From positions 10,436,136 through 10,500,135 of the forward strand of contig JACGWO010000013.1 in the NCBI GenBank assembly GCA_034509735.1: a DNA stretch of 64,000 bases. Reading direction: 5' to 3'. The position numbers and the translations under genes were made by a program. The notes under the pieces are model-generated. The model had not been told where the DNA came from. It searched no databases and saw nothing but the letters and a program-made list of their open reading frames with translations. This stretch comes from Sesamum alatum (Eukaryota > Streptophyta > Magnoliopsida > Lamiales > Pedaliaceae). This document shows positions 1 to 10,233 of the stretch, one piece after another; the stretch's first letter is position 1; every line of letters starts with the position of its first letter.

Positions 1-275
1 CGCAAGCTGGAAGTCTGTGTACATCTCTACACTCTCTTTCCAAAACTGTTGCCACAACTGATGGTTGCCCTCACGGATAGTGTCTCTACACACTCAATCC
101 CTCAGGCCTGAAGTCTGTGCCGTAACGCTGCACTCTCTCCCTCATCTGTTGCTCAACTGATAGTTTCCCCCCATGGATAGTGTCTCAATACACTCAAATC
201 CCCAAGTCCGAAGTCTGTGCCGATATTCTGCACTCCCTTTCTGTGACTGGTGGGTAACAAACTGTCCAAACTGTG
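1..275. repeat. Tandem repeat, about 100-bp unit
   Basis: The motif GAAGTCTGTG recurs at 10, 110 and 210. Each copy is followed by similar text including ACTGAT.GTT and GGATAGTGTCTC, giving nearly three units of 100 bp. A diverged fourth start lies at 422. The repeat is part of the retrotransposon leader and probably continues left of the window. Confidence 0.8.
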
Positions 276-316
276 CCGCAAGTTACGTCAAGTGTGCCGT
301 CATACTGTATCGTCCC

Positions 317-425
317 TCAAAACAGTGCCTCATATACACCCAGAATTGAGCTAGAACGAATCATGTCACTCAAAACAGTGCCTCATATACACTCGAATTG
401 ATCTGGAACAGGTTTTGAGCTTGAA
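317..425. repeat. Two-copy 53-bp direct repeat
   Basis: TCAAAACAGTGCCTCATATA occurs at 317 and again at 370. In both copies it is followed by a similar GAATTGA.CT.GAAC segment. It interrupts the 100-bp repeat series of the same leader. Confidence 0.75.
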
Positions 426-2084
426 GTCTGTGCGTGCTTGGATGCACTCTCTCCCCCACTCGATGTGTTGTCGTCCTCAGCAAGCACGGAATCCGCCTCT
501 GTGGTTGGCCACACTGAACCCAACTGTAAAGCACTTTTGGGCCTCGCCCCAAAACATCGGAACCCCGCCGCATGCTGGTCCCATTCTCTCCTCAACGAGT
601 CCACTTGACTCTACACAACTGTTGAGGTCTTCGCCCCCAACTGACCGCAAGATTGGGATTACCCCCCCCCCAATCCGACGGCAGGATGAGGATTCTTCTG
701 CTTTCCCCATCCGACAAACAAGATCAAGACTGAAATCCTGACCAACAAATGGGGATTGAGATCTTAGTCCCAACCCAACCACGAGCGCAAGATGAAACTA
801 TCAAGTCCCATTCCGGCCAACAGCACGATGCAGACGTCTCAGTCCACACCCAACACACAGGATCGATGAATTTCAATTCCGAACCAACACCGACAGCAAG
901 TTTAGGACTGTCACGTCCCTCTCCGCCCCAGCAGTACCATGCCGCTCATGGTGCCAATGGAGCCTGATGCTCCTTCACAATCTCAACTCGGCTGTCCCTC
1001 TCGGAAATCCTTAGACCAAAGAGCCCACATATGGTGTCAGAACTTCTTCAAGGAACGTTCTCACTTTAGCTCAAACAATGCTCCTGACGAGCACTTCACA
1101 CGGCTTAGTGGTCTCTCTCCCACTCAAGCTCACTTGTACTCCTGATGAGCACACAACACGTGTTCCTGATGAACACACAGCACGGCTTGGTGGCCTTCTT
1201 CCACACAAGCTCCGGACAAGTTGCCACAAATCACACATACGGATCTCTGCCTTTTGGTTCTTGGAGCGTGCCATCTTTTCGCTCGATGCACCCCCATCTC
1301 TTCCACGAGAACTTCATCCCAACATTCTCAGCTCTGCCCAAACACATTGTTCGGAACACTTTCCACGCGCAACGCTGTCCAAGAAAAGGGGTCTAGGCGT
1401 CCACTCCTTGCAACCCCAAGGGTGGCTTGCTCTGTATGCACCTGATGTGTGCAACTGTGCCTCAGCACCTCAACATCTGCTCATCCTTCCCTGCTGGAAG
1501 GTTTCTCAACAAGGTGGTACTTCACCCACCGAACGTCCTCAAAGCCTGATCGTCTCCTGACTTGCAGCATTCCTGCACACATGGTTGCTAAATCGCGCAA
1601 ATGTGGCTCTCGCAGTCCACCCGATGCATCGGCATGTCTCCCTCCCTCATAGGGAAGTCATTACCCAAAAACAAAAAATTTCGGGAACGGCTGACAGCTT
1701 GCTCTAACACATATCATGCCAACAACACTGCCGACCCACATAACACATCACAAGGTTGGACCGTCGCTACTTACTCACAAGCAGCTCCAACGCGCGCAAA
1801 AGGATGCCACCGATTTCTCATTCTGTGGCGAACATCCCCCAAAACCATTCCGTCTTACAATCGGCTTACTGAAGCATTTCAAAGTCACACGCAGCAAACC
1901 AACACATCTGTGCCGTAATCCGGTCTGATTCTGTCTCAAACGGTCTCAACTCGCCTCTACCTGCTGTAGAGCTCAGGTGCCACACTTTCCTTTCAAGTGC
2001 GCACTCCGTCCTTCGGGAGCCCGGGATTATCCGGGCTCTGATACCAAGTCTCGTAACCCGCCTCGGCCCCATCAAACAACCGAG

Positions 2085-2096
2085 GCTCTGATACCA
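2085..2096 (-). promoter_or_regulatory. Primer-binding site, tRNA-iMet type
   Basis: The plus strand reads GCTCTGATACCA, so the minus strand reads TGGTATCAGAGC, the standard complement of the 3' end of plant initiator-Met tRNA. It lies 2 bp from the LTR end at 2099, as expected for minus-strand priming. An identical 12-mer lies at 2035-2046, 50 bp further into the leader. Confidence 0.88.
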
Positions 2097-2098
2097 AG

Positions 2099-3290
2099 TG
2101 TCACGAGCGGACTCTTTTGTCGCAGCGGAATATTTCATTTTTGCCCGTGATGCCTCTCAGGTTGCTCACAACCTTCGACCGGCCTTCCTCCATTCGAGTC
2201 CTCTCGGTCTCCCGACCATGTGTCTTCGCACTCGCAGCTTACTAGCGCGACATCCGAACGCATCCCTGTGCGGCGCCTTGCGCCCAAGCACTCGCCTATC
2301 CGGAATGCCCATGTTCGCAGAGGGTCGCGGCTCTTGCGCCTTACGCGCCTTCATGTCCGGCCCCAACTAGCTAGCTTGCCATCACGTATCTCGCCCACAG
2401 TCTCGGGCCCTGCCTATACTTCTCGCAATGGCTCGGAGCATCCTCGCCCCGTCTCGGCACTATGGGCCAACTTACGCCCACAACGCCCATCACACGCACA
2501 ACAATTACTCGGTGCATTATCGGCGCATGTCTTCGCCATGCCCGTCTCGCATGCCTCGCCCGAGTAGGGCAGCATCATCCGTCCTTGGCCCAACGCTTAT
2601 GCCAACATCTCGCATCAGTCTCGCACGGCATGCCCAACATGCCTCCTTGCCTTCCGGCGTGGCCTCATAATTTGCCCACAGCGCGGCTTCGCCCCACGAT
2701 CGCGTATCTTGGCCAACGGATCGTCGTGCATGGCTAGAACTAATAGCTCATGACACGAGTAACTCACGAGGTCTTTCAATGATTCGCCTCGATCGCTCAT
2801 TCCGCCCGAGAGGTATTGCCTATGCCCTTCCGCAGCCCGCGGGGCATCCTCGCAATCACACGGAGCCTCTCGGCGCGTTGCTTGCCCAACGTGTGCCATC
2901 CTGGCCCCACGCTGCCCGTTCGGTTCCCATACCGACCGGGGACTTTAGCCCTCCCTTCGAGGTGCCTAAAGCCGGCCCTTGAGGCCCCCATCATGCCCCA
3001 AGGGAATCGCCCATTTAGTGCCTCACTGCACGGGGGGGACTGGCTGGAGCTCACCACTGCTGTCCCCTTATAATAGTCTTAAAAATAATTTCCCTTGTTC
3101 TCGCAGTAGATATTCAAAGTCCCTCAAATGGCCGAGGAGCGCACCTTTTTCACAACTCCCTCGTCCGACGTCCGAATCGCGTACTGCTTGAACCATTGCG
3201 CTCCCACGTGCCGGGCCGACATCCCCTTATCGCCCGCACGTCCTCCGCAAGTCACAGCCGGCACTCCTAGTTAAAGGACGGCCTGTGACA
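2099..3290 (-). repeat. LTR (1192 bp) of the left-edge retrotransposon
   Basis: The LTR is bounded by the short inverted repeat TGTCAC at 2099 and GTGACA ending at 3290, with a PBS immediately outside its left end. It is therefore the 5' LTR of a minus-strand element. It is GC-richer than the surroundings, with many CpG/CpNpG sites. No second LTR is in the window, so its age cannot be estimated. Confidence 0.82.
3066..3076 (-). promoter_or_regulatory. Putative TATA box of the LTR
   Basis: The minus strand reads TATTATAAGG here. It is the one clear TATA-like element inside the GC-rich LTR, about 215 bp from the U3 end. Transcription would start near 3040 and run leftward. Confidence 0.45.
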
Positions 3291-3639
3291 CGTTGGCAAT
3301 TTTGAGTCTACGTCTACACGGGCTAAGGTAATTGGGCGAAACTTCGATCGATCTTCGTCTAACGAGATTGGGTCGTTCCCTTTATCAGAGACCGTCATAC
3401 TTGGCCTTTACAGGAAACGTTTCATTGAGAATTCCATTCTCAACTTGGATGTTTAAGAGCTCCCACTAAATACACGGCCTTTTCGATCCTATCGAAACAG
3501 GTTTAATTTTGCAACCATTTATGGTTCACCTCCTTAAGTCTAATTCCCAAACCTCCTATGGGACCTTTAGACTTTTGAACCCTCTTATGGTCTTGTGTAT
3601 TAGTAACCTATAGTTCTCTTATTGGCTCCTTTCCAATAG

Positions 3640-5025
3640 ACTATTTGGCAAGCCTACTTTGTCCAACAAAGAGCTTTCGGACTTTCTTCTTCATAAAAGA
3701 CTTGTAAATTTAGTCGATTCGAATCATCTATTTCTAGATTCATCGAACTTTCCAATTTACTTATCTTCTAATAAGAAGAAACGTCCTAGCTGTTGTAAAT
3801 GCCAAATCTGTAAGTTGGTCTTGATTAATCCATTTCGATAATTAGAATTTTGAGTATCCATAAACCTTTTATGGGATGGTGTTCTAGGAATTCATGTGTA
3901 ACTACTAGCAAACATGAATCAATATTCAATAATTTTGTTTGATCAAATATATATGTAATAAAACCTTTGTCCAACAAAGAGACATACTTTTGATCATGCT
4001 AGGTTACGTAATTCCTATATTATCCTAACATGATCACGATTATGGGCCTAACAAGTCTCTAGTCCTTTTCATCAATGGACCTTGCCATTGTTGAATCCTA
4101 GAACTGTTCTTGGCTTTTAAGTCCTCATTCACTTTCTGCAAACCACCCGCAGATTAGTGATAGGAACGGTATCAAATACCAAAAAAGTGATCATGTCAAT
4201 ACTCAATATCAAATTTTACCTACATTCGAGAAAGGTTCAGGATACTCCCTTTTCCAATGGCCCTCTTTACGACAGTGAATGCTTATGTTCTTAGAAATCT
4301 ATGAACTTGACTGCTTGAACCTTTTGCTCTTTCCTTTACCTCCACCTTGTGTTGTAAAGGAACAACACTTGAAGTGCTTAATAGTTGATGTCACCTTACC
4401 CTTCTTCCTCTTTTGGCATCTGGCACCTTTGCCTTTTGCTATGGAGGTTGAAGCCTCTCCTACTAGTACCGACGGCGCAGATTTTGCAATCGTTGCTTCG
4501 TACTAGACCAACATAATTACCAACCTATGAAGTTTTGTTTCTAAGCTCATTCATGTTGATAATTAATGGTTCGTAGGAGGGAGGAAGAGACTGAAGGATC
4601 ATGTCAATGTACGTATCCTTTTCAAAACTGACGTGGAGGTCTTTTGAGCTTCTCCACTAGGGATTGCATCATCACTCCATGTTCTTTGTACCGACATCCC
4701 TTCCGTCATCTTAGCTCCAAAACATGCCTTTGTTGCATTTTACCCCACATGCTGGTCCAGGACCATATAGACATGATGCAAACGAAGCATAGTTTGAGCC
4801 AACATCATTATATCCTACTTGCCGGTGGTCATCCTTCAACTTTTGAACGCCAAGCGTTGCCTCAGTTGTTGACCCCTCCGGCAAGGGCTGAGGAACGTCC
4901 TCATTCCGGTATGTGAGTTAAGGTTCTGGAAATCTAAGACCATCTTAAGATTTCGCAGTCAATCCGTGTAATTGGTTCCCTTTTAATAAGCCTCTTAGTG
5001 ATGTGTTTGGTGGATTCTTAGACAT
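3640..5025 (-). pseudogene. Decayed Copia gag-pol remnant (gag, zinc knuckle, start of integrase)
   Basis: Stretches of this region match the minus-strand gag-pol of Copia B in the same order. At about 3650-3750 there is the integrase zinc-finger segment, with the shared words TACTTTGTCCAACAAAG and CTATTTCTAGA. At about 3990-4040 lies the protease-to-integrase spacer (ATCATGCTAGGT). At about 4240-4290 there is the zinc-knuckle region (CTTCCAATG.CC), followed at 4430-4640 by the basic gag linker (GAAGCCTCTCCTA). The gag start codon corresponds to 5025-5023, in the context TTCTTAGACAT, as in Copia B. Indels and stops occur throughout, so it cannot encode protein. It is much older than Copia B. 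Confidence 0.75.
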
Positions 5026-7318
5026 TCACAAATATATAAAACAGAAAATAATAAGCAGAATGAAGTAATATTTTGGTTAAGTCTCGGTCTTTAGTCCTTA
5101 ACCTCTCCCACTATTTCTACGAAAACACGGCACTCTCAAATGTTGTTTTCGGGAAATCCTTTCCTAGTGGGCTCAGGATCCACAGCGATCTCCCCCATAC
5201 CCCGCTTTTACGATTCGAATGGGAAAAGAACCCGTGGGAGGTATTCCATACCATTCTCGTTCCACGAGATTCCCAAGATAATTGCCTCACCCTTTCACGT
5301 GATCCCGAGGACTCCAAGCGAATCACGTTATTCGGGTGTTAGACCCGACCCAATCAACCGATTCATAGACTCACTGCTACCTCCACGACTCGTGAGACAG
5401 GTAACAGCAGTCTACTTATCGTTCATGACAAAGTGCAGCTTCTTTTAAGCACGATAGTCGTGCCACGACTCGTGAGACCACGCTATCGACCTAAAAGATC
5501 TTCCTCACTTTTGCCATGGATGGAAGGCTTGGACAGACTCCCAGAGTCCTAATCCATTTGTTAAGGGTCTATATTTAACTTGGTTCAACCAAGTGAGAGT
5601 TTTGATAGAACGAGACCTCATCACATATATTAAGTATTGCATTGCATGCGTTATGGCAGAAATATTCTAAGCGTGAATGTAACCATACATAAAGCATATA
5701 GAATAATCATAAGCATATAAAACGCATCGCATGCAAAATAAAGCCTAGCACGCCCCTGTAGGATGATCACAAGCCCAAACCTATGCGACCCACTGAGCCC
5801 GCAGTGGATCTATGGTCAATCTAAGGGTAGGCCCTACGCTATTACAAGATTTAATAACCCATTACATGCAATGGGCCTTGTAAGTCCTCTTTATCTTCTT
5901 GGGCTCTCCATCGTGGGCCTACACCAGGCTTTTTCTCCATGGATCCTCCGTGGGCCATCTGATGGCAACCTCCATGGGCCTCCAACACCTTGGGCTTGTC
6001 TTCTCTTGCAGCCTTTTATTTGCAAAAAGAAAAATAAAACCTCACCACTAATTCTACTCTCATTACATCATAAAATAAGAAACCCCAATTAAACATTTGG
6101 GGGAGTACATTAGGAGGGAGAGAGAAAGCCTTATTATTCCAAGGCAACTAGAAGAGAGACAGAGAGGAAAATAAAGAGGCACACAGGCCACAACCCAACA
6201 AATAAATTTAAATAAACCATACATGCGGTCTAGGGGCTTTGTGATCATCCTTTGTCAAATCAATTAACACAAATAGCACAAATACATATCCCACGTAAAA
6301 TATGCTATACCAACATCCATGATAATCCATACCATAAAATAAATGCAGAAACTACATGTAAAATATTCACACCAAACATTGGATAATAGTGCAACCTATG
6401 CACAACGATTTTTGTTGGAAAAACCTTTTCCATAATTAACAAGGCAATATTAATTCTATGAAATATAAAATCTCAACCAAAATTAAAATGCCCCAAGTTA
6501 ATTAATTCAGAAAAATTCCAAAAATTATACAGAAAAATCAAATTTTCTGAAAACACAAAAACCAACAATTCAAGAATATGCTCATATATTCAAGAATCCC
6601 AAATTCCAACATTCGTGCAATATTAATACATGTTAAGATCTACTCATGCTTAAACCATAAAATAACCATGATGTCCAACATCATAAAACGCAGAAATTAT
6701 TGCGAAATTTCACATATGAATTTTGATCATTGGTGCAACCATTGCAAAAATTAAATCTTGTTAGGAAACCCTTTCCTCATCAACCAAGCAATATCTATTT
6801 TAGGAAATTCCAAATCTCAAAAATAAATATTCTAAGTCAACGGGTTCAGAATAATGCATAAAATATCATAAAAATAATTCAGTAAAAACAGTTTTGAAAA
6901 ACGAGCCAAAAACGGGAGAGAAAACGGAAAAATGGCACAGCCGGCCGGCCAGGCGCACGCGCGCAGGCTCCTCTGCCTGCGCGCGGCCGGCACAGCGCGC
7001 GCGCTGTCCGCGCACGCTGGGCGCGCTGGCCGGGCGCGCGCAGGCCCCTGCCTGCACGCGCGGCCAGCGTGCTGTTGCTGCCGCTTCGCCGTTTTTCACT
7101 CTTTTTCGACTTTTTCATGCTATTTTCTGAACCACAAGATAAATACAACCCTAGAACATGTATTAACACATTCAAGAAAACCAAGATCCAAAATCCCATG
7201 CAAAATTAAACGCCAATAAACATCTACGATAAACATGCTATAAACGTAAATTAAAACACGTTTATCATGCTTAAACGCACATAGCACATAGAATTTTTAG
7301 GCCTATACACCGAACCGG
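5026..7318 (-). other. Copia A 5' leader, non-coding
   Basis: This region is homologous to the Copia B leader (23651-25531). Both carry the words CCCGCTTTTACGATTC, CACGACTCGTGAGAC (twice) and GATGATCACAAGCCCAA in the same order. It contains no usable reading frame. The part nearest the PBS is AT-rich except for a short GC-rich hairpin block at about 6940-7085. It is probably an untranslated RNA leader with packaging and dimerisation functions, which is inference. Confidence 0.7.
6940..7085. repeat. GC-rich hairpin block in the Copia A leader
   Basis: This is a block of about 145 bp of nearly pure GC, rich in GCGCGC and GGCCGG, inside AT-rich DNA. At 6959-6984 the 10-bp arms GCGCGCAGGC and GCCTGCGCGC enclose a 6-nt loop. 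A second, similar stem follows near 7038-7062. Overlapping open frames here on both strands are composition artefacts. Confidence 0.75.
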
Positions 7319-7330
7319 GCTCTGATACCA
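7319..7330 (-). promoter_or_regulatory. Primer-binding site of Copia A
   Basis: The minus strand reads TGGTATCAGAGC, one base away from the LTR that starts at 7332. It has the same iMet type and position as in Copia B. Confidence 0.88.
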
Positions 7331-7891
7331 CTGAAAGATTATGTGGATCGTCCCGGGAGATGAGCGCGTATAGCGGAAGCGCGAAATAGTGCGTAATAAA
7401 AATTACAAAAACATAATTAAATGGAATTTAAATTATGCATAACATACATAAACGAATCAAGGGGTGTGCCCTTGATTCTCCCGGGTGTTCGGTGTATTTC
7501 ATGTTCAATAAAACACAACATGGAGGCCATAGAATTGCAACCGAAAAACGAAATTAAAGAACCTACCCGGTTGTAGTTTTGTCTTCGTTTCGGCTAAATG
7601 CATTGTTCCCCGTTTTGCACCAAGATCTCAAAGAAGATACCCTCTAAATCATCTCACTCGCTGCACCGGAAAGCAACGAACCCTTGTGCTAGCAAGAAAA
7701 TCATTGAGGAGAAGAGGCATCGGTACACGCTATCAATTAACGCAACCAATGTCTCTTATGTTCTTAACTTGAATAAATCAAGAAGAACAAAGTAGTATTC
7801 TTGGAGATTAAGGAAAGGGGATGGACGAATTTGAGAGGGAATTTGAGAGATGAGAGTTGTAGAGAATAGTAGGTGTGAGTGTGTGTTTTCT

Positions 7892-7903
7892 GAGTATTTA
7901 TAG
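7892..7903 (-). promoter_or_regulatory. Putative TATA box of Copia A
   Basis: The minus strand reads CTATAAATACTC. It lies just downstream of the palindrome array and about 570 bp from the PBS-side LTR end, a plausible U3/R position. Confidence 0.55.
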
Positions 7904-7931
7904 AAGATAGAATTTCCTATTCCTTCTCAAA

Positions 7932-8509
7932 CTCTTCCAAAGAGACACACTTTGACTAGGATTTTGACCTAGTCAAATTAGGCTTTGATTAAGTCAAATT
8001 AATCATGGCCCTTCATCTCATCATTCTCTAGATCAAATCTTGTCCATCCATTTTGATGGGCTTTATGGAATGAGCCTATTTAATTCTAAATTAAATATTC
8101 CCATGGACTTTATGTTAAATCATATTTAATACACTAAGCCCATTAATTAATTAATGGAAAGGACTTATTTAATTCTAAATTAAATAGTCCCATGGACTTT
8201 ATATTAAATCCTATTTAATATACCAAGCCCATTAATTAATTCCATAGAATGGGAATATTTAATTCTAAATTAAATAGTCCCATGGACTTTATATTAAATC
8301 CTATTTAATATACCAAGCCCACTAATTAATTAATTCACCCTTTTAATCTAATTAAAAGGAAAGCCCATGCTTTATAAAAATTCATAAATCTAATTTATGA
8401 ACTCAAGCCCGATTATTCCAAATAATTCATCGAGGCTTGAATCTCCAAGAAGTATAATTTAATTCCATTAAATTAAACATTCTCCCGGAATTAATTCCAA
8501 ATTAATTCC
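7932..8509. repeat. Palindrome ladder in the Copia A LTR
   Basis: This is a chain of short perfect hairpins. Each is given as arm, loop and span: CTCTT, CCA, 7932-7944; ATTTAATT, CTA, three times at 8078-8096, 8167-8185 and 8257-8275; TTAAAT, CAT, 8115-8129; TATATTAAAT, CCT, 8200-8222 and again 8290-8312; CCTTTTAAT, CTA, 8339-8359; TTCATAAAT, CTA, 8381-8401; AATTTAAT, TCC, 8456-8474; GGAATTAATT, CCA, 8487-8509. There is also an 18-bp loopless palindrome at 8140-8157. All lie upstream of the TATA box in element orientation. Confidence 0.85.
8078..8335. repeat. Three tandem copies of a 90-bp unit inside the Copia A LTR
   Basis: The word ATTTAATTCTAAATTAAAT starts at 8078, 8167 and 8257. Each is followed by TCCCATGGACTTTAT and CAAGCCCA or TAAGCCCA. 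Copies 2 and 3 are almost identical and copy 1 is more diverged. The array is absent from the Copia B LTR. Confidence 0.85.
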
Positions 8510-9787
8510 CTTTCATTTGGTGTAGCGGGTGTGACTCTTTAGGTTCACCTTTCAGCTAGACTTGGACCTACTTCTTGTTATTTCATAACCAAAGTAGTCC
8601 GTTACCATGGGTGGCCATCTAGCAACAGTCCATGGCACTAGAGACTAGGTGAATTTATGGTGTGAACATTTAGGCTCCGAGTTATACGCAGGTGCGGTCC
8701 TACCGACGCTTGATACATACGGGTACGGTCCTACTGTCGCCTGTCTCCCGGCCTTTAGTCTAGGGGTCGGTTCCCATTCTTGACTAGGCAACTATGCATA
8801 ATGCTCGAGATAGGTTTAACTCGACGTAGGAAATCCTTTCCCACTACATCAAGTGCTATGGCCATAGACTTTGTGAGTCTAAACCATCTCCGAGCGCATA
8901 GGAGATCTTGCTGTCATATCCTTTGACAGGGGACAGATCCTATCTTGGAATTCACCGTTCTTACATACTCCGACTGCACTGGACGAGGCTTATGATGACC
9001 ATGTGATATAATCGGTCAAATTTCACCAGATCCAAGATACAACCTTAGTATGTAGGGGACTGCCGTGATCCTCAAGTGTGAGGACTAATCCCGTACTATC
9101 GGAATCGGGAATACGAGTCATACCGACCAAGCCCGAGTAGCTTCCATATGACGATTCCCGCGAGTCACCTCAGTCGGCCGCTCCCCAGCAGGCCAACCCA
9201 CTAACACTGCTTAGACGATCCTCGTCACCCGTCGATGAAACACGACAGTAGATGCTTAGTGCAAGTCTCAAATGGATTCTCGATGCCCTGTCTCGAGATT
9301 CCTTTGACTTGGAGTATTTCAGACTGATTCAGCGAAACTGATTTCATGAACCTACCTCCAAGCATAGTTCCAATTTCCCGAAATGTTATTTCAGTCTGTG
9401 GGCGTTTGTTGTGATATCGTAACGATGCAAGCAGTAAGTACAAAAAACTCATGCCTATGAATCCTTACTACATTCATTAACATAATATTACTTGTTCAGA
9501 GATTGATGAATGGTTCTCAGAACAGCCAATACCATTGACTTTCTGATGACCTATTCTAACAGAACGAGCTAGCAAGGACAACCTCCCAACTGTTGGAGTT
9601 AGGAGGATTACCTGGGGAGGCCCAATAGGAAGAGAAACGAAGCAAGTTGAGAGAGTCGCTCAGAGAGCAAGGCAAGCTGAAGGAGTTGCGGTGAGAGCAA
9701 TAGGACGCGTGCCAACCATATCATCTTTGGCGAGAAGGCAGCAGCGTCGCCAGCGGATCCAAGATCGAGTCAGAGTGTGATGCGCTG

Positions 9788-10080
9788 AGCAAGGGGAGAA
9801 AAAGTTGACTTGCAACGCAAGAGCGATGTATGCAAGGGGAGAAAGCTGACTTGTGTCGCAGGAGCGACATATGCAAGGGGAGAAAGCTGACTTGTGTCGC
9901 AGGAGCGACATATGCAAGGGGAGAAAGCTAACTTGTGTCGCAGGAGCGAAATATGTAAAGGGATAAAGCTGAATTGCGTCGCAGGAGCGACATATGCAAG
10001 GGGAGAAAGTTGACTTGCGCCATGGGAGCGACATATGCGGGGAGAGAAAGCAGAAGTGACATATGCGAAGGCAGATAGCG
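9788..10080. repeat. 41-bp minisatellite, about seven copies
   Basis: The unit contains TGCAAGGGGAGAAAGCTGAC and CGCAGGAGCGACATA. The word GAAAGCT or a close variant starts at 9841, 9882, 9923, 9964 and 10005, an exact 41-bp period. More diverged copies lie on both sides. It directly precedes the RNase H relic. Apparent open frames on the minus strand here come from the repeat and are not genes. Confidence 0.9.
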
Positions 10081-10233
10081 ACTTCCAACTTGTGGTCAAG
10101 CACTTGAATGGAGGCCACGAAGCTGGGGGAGCAGATGACCAAGTACTTAGCAAACATCCACGCATTAAGAAGGAAGCTCGATGATTTCACCCTAGAACAA
10201 ATCCCGCGGTCGTACAAGAAAGAGACGAACTGA
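10071..10233 (+). pseudogene. RNase H-like domain relic of a Ty3/gypsy (Tat-type) polyprotein
   Basis: In one plus frame the DNA reads A-D-S-D-F-Q-L-V-V-K-H-L-N-G. This matches the conserved 'DSQLVVNQVNG' core of the RNase H domain in Tat-lineage polyproteins. After a +1 shift near 10125 it continues as GEQMTKYLANIH and FTLEQIPRS, the usual 'M.KYL..V' and 'QIPR..N' follow-on. It ends at a TGA at 10231. One frameshift and truncation on both sides make it non-functional. The upstream half of the domain is replaced by the 41-bp minisatellite. I cannot say whether it is the first RNase H or the archaeal-type second one. Confidence 0.6.

Larger units (their letters stand above)
1..3290 (-). mobile_element. 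LTR retrotransposon, 5' part (5' LTR, PBS and leader)
   Basis: A complete LTR (2099-3290) is followed, in minus orientation, by a primer-binding site and about 2.1 kb of internal DNA that runs off the left edge. I find no convincing gag or pol in the visible part, so it is either a long untranslated leader or a large non-autonomous (LARD-like) element. The leader is moderately GC-rich and full of diverged short duplications. Examples are the 100-bp units at the left edge, a 53-bp pair near 317-425, and several near-copies of CTGATGAGCACA between 1080 and 1185. Superfamily cannot be fixed without pol. A gypsy-type element is my guess from LTR length. The element appears to sit inside Copia A, which begins directly at 3291. 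Confidence 0.72.
3291..9561 (-). mobile_element. Copia A: truncated Copia retrotransposon (5' half)
   Basis: This minus-strand element is related to Copia B at 17832-27773. In element order it has a 5' LTR (7332-9561), PBS (7319-7330), a leader of about 2.3 kb (5026-7318), and a decayed gag/protease/integrase-start region (about 3640-5025). The pol 3' half and 3' LTR are missing. The homology stops where the left-edge LTR begins at 3290, which suggests that element inserted into Copia A. The stretch 3291-3640 is too decayed for me to align with Copia B. Direct repeat flanks cannot be checked because the other end is outside the window. Confidence 0.8.
7332..9561 (-). repeat. 5' LTR of Copia A (2230 bp)
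   Basis: The LTR begins TGAAAGA next to the PBS and ends CTATTCTAACA. The Copia B LTRs have the same boundaries (TGAAGGA ... CTATTCTAACA). The U3-end half (about 8510-9561) is clearly homologous to Copia B (19010-20062), and so is the outermost end with its CCGGGAG and AGCGGAAGCG words. The middle, 7900-8510, differs in sequence but keeps the same palindrome-rich architecture. Length and boundaries are firm. Orientation follows from the PBS. Confidence 0.87.

Noticed and set aside
1..740. Short open frames and repeats that resemble an array such as CRISPR
   Set aside because: Units are whole-length tandem copies of about 100 bp without unique spacers, and the context is a plant nuclear retrotransposon leader.
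2085..2096. tRNA-Met-like sequence (also at 7319, 25532, 39862)
   Set aside because: Only 12 bases match the tRNA 3' end and each abuts an LTR, so these are primer-binding sites, not tRNA genes.
6866..7219. Overlapping open frames on both strands in the Copia A leader
   Set aside because: They come from the GC-rich hairpin block (alanine/arginine-rich translations) and have no counterpart start or domain in Copia B.
9660..10217. Long open frames on the minus strand (up to 185 codons)
   Set aside because: They are made by reading the 41-bp minisatellite backwards. The text is repetitive, has no domain, and the plus strand carries the RNase H relic.
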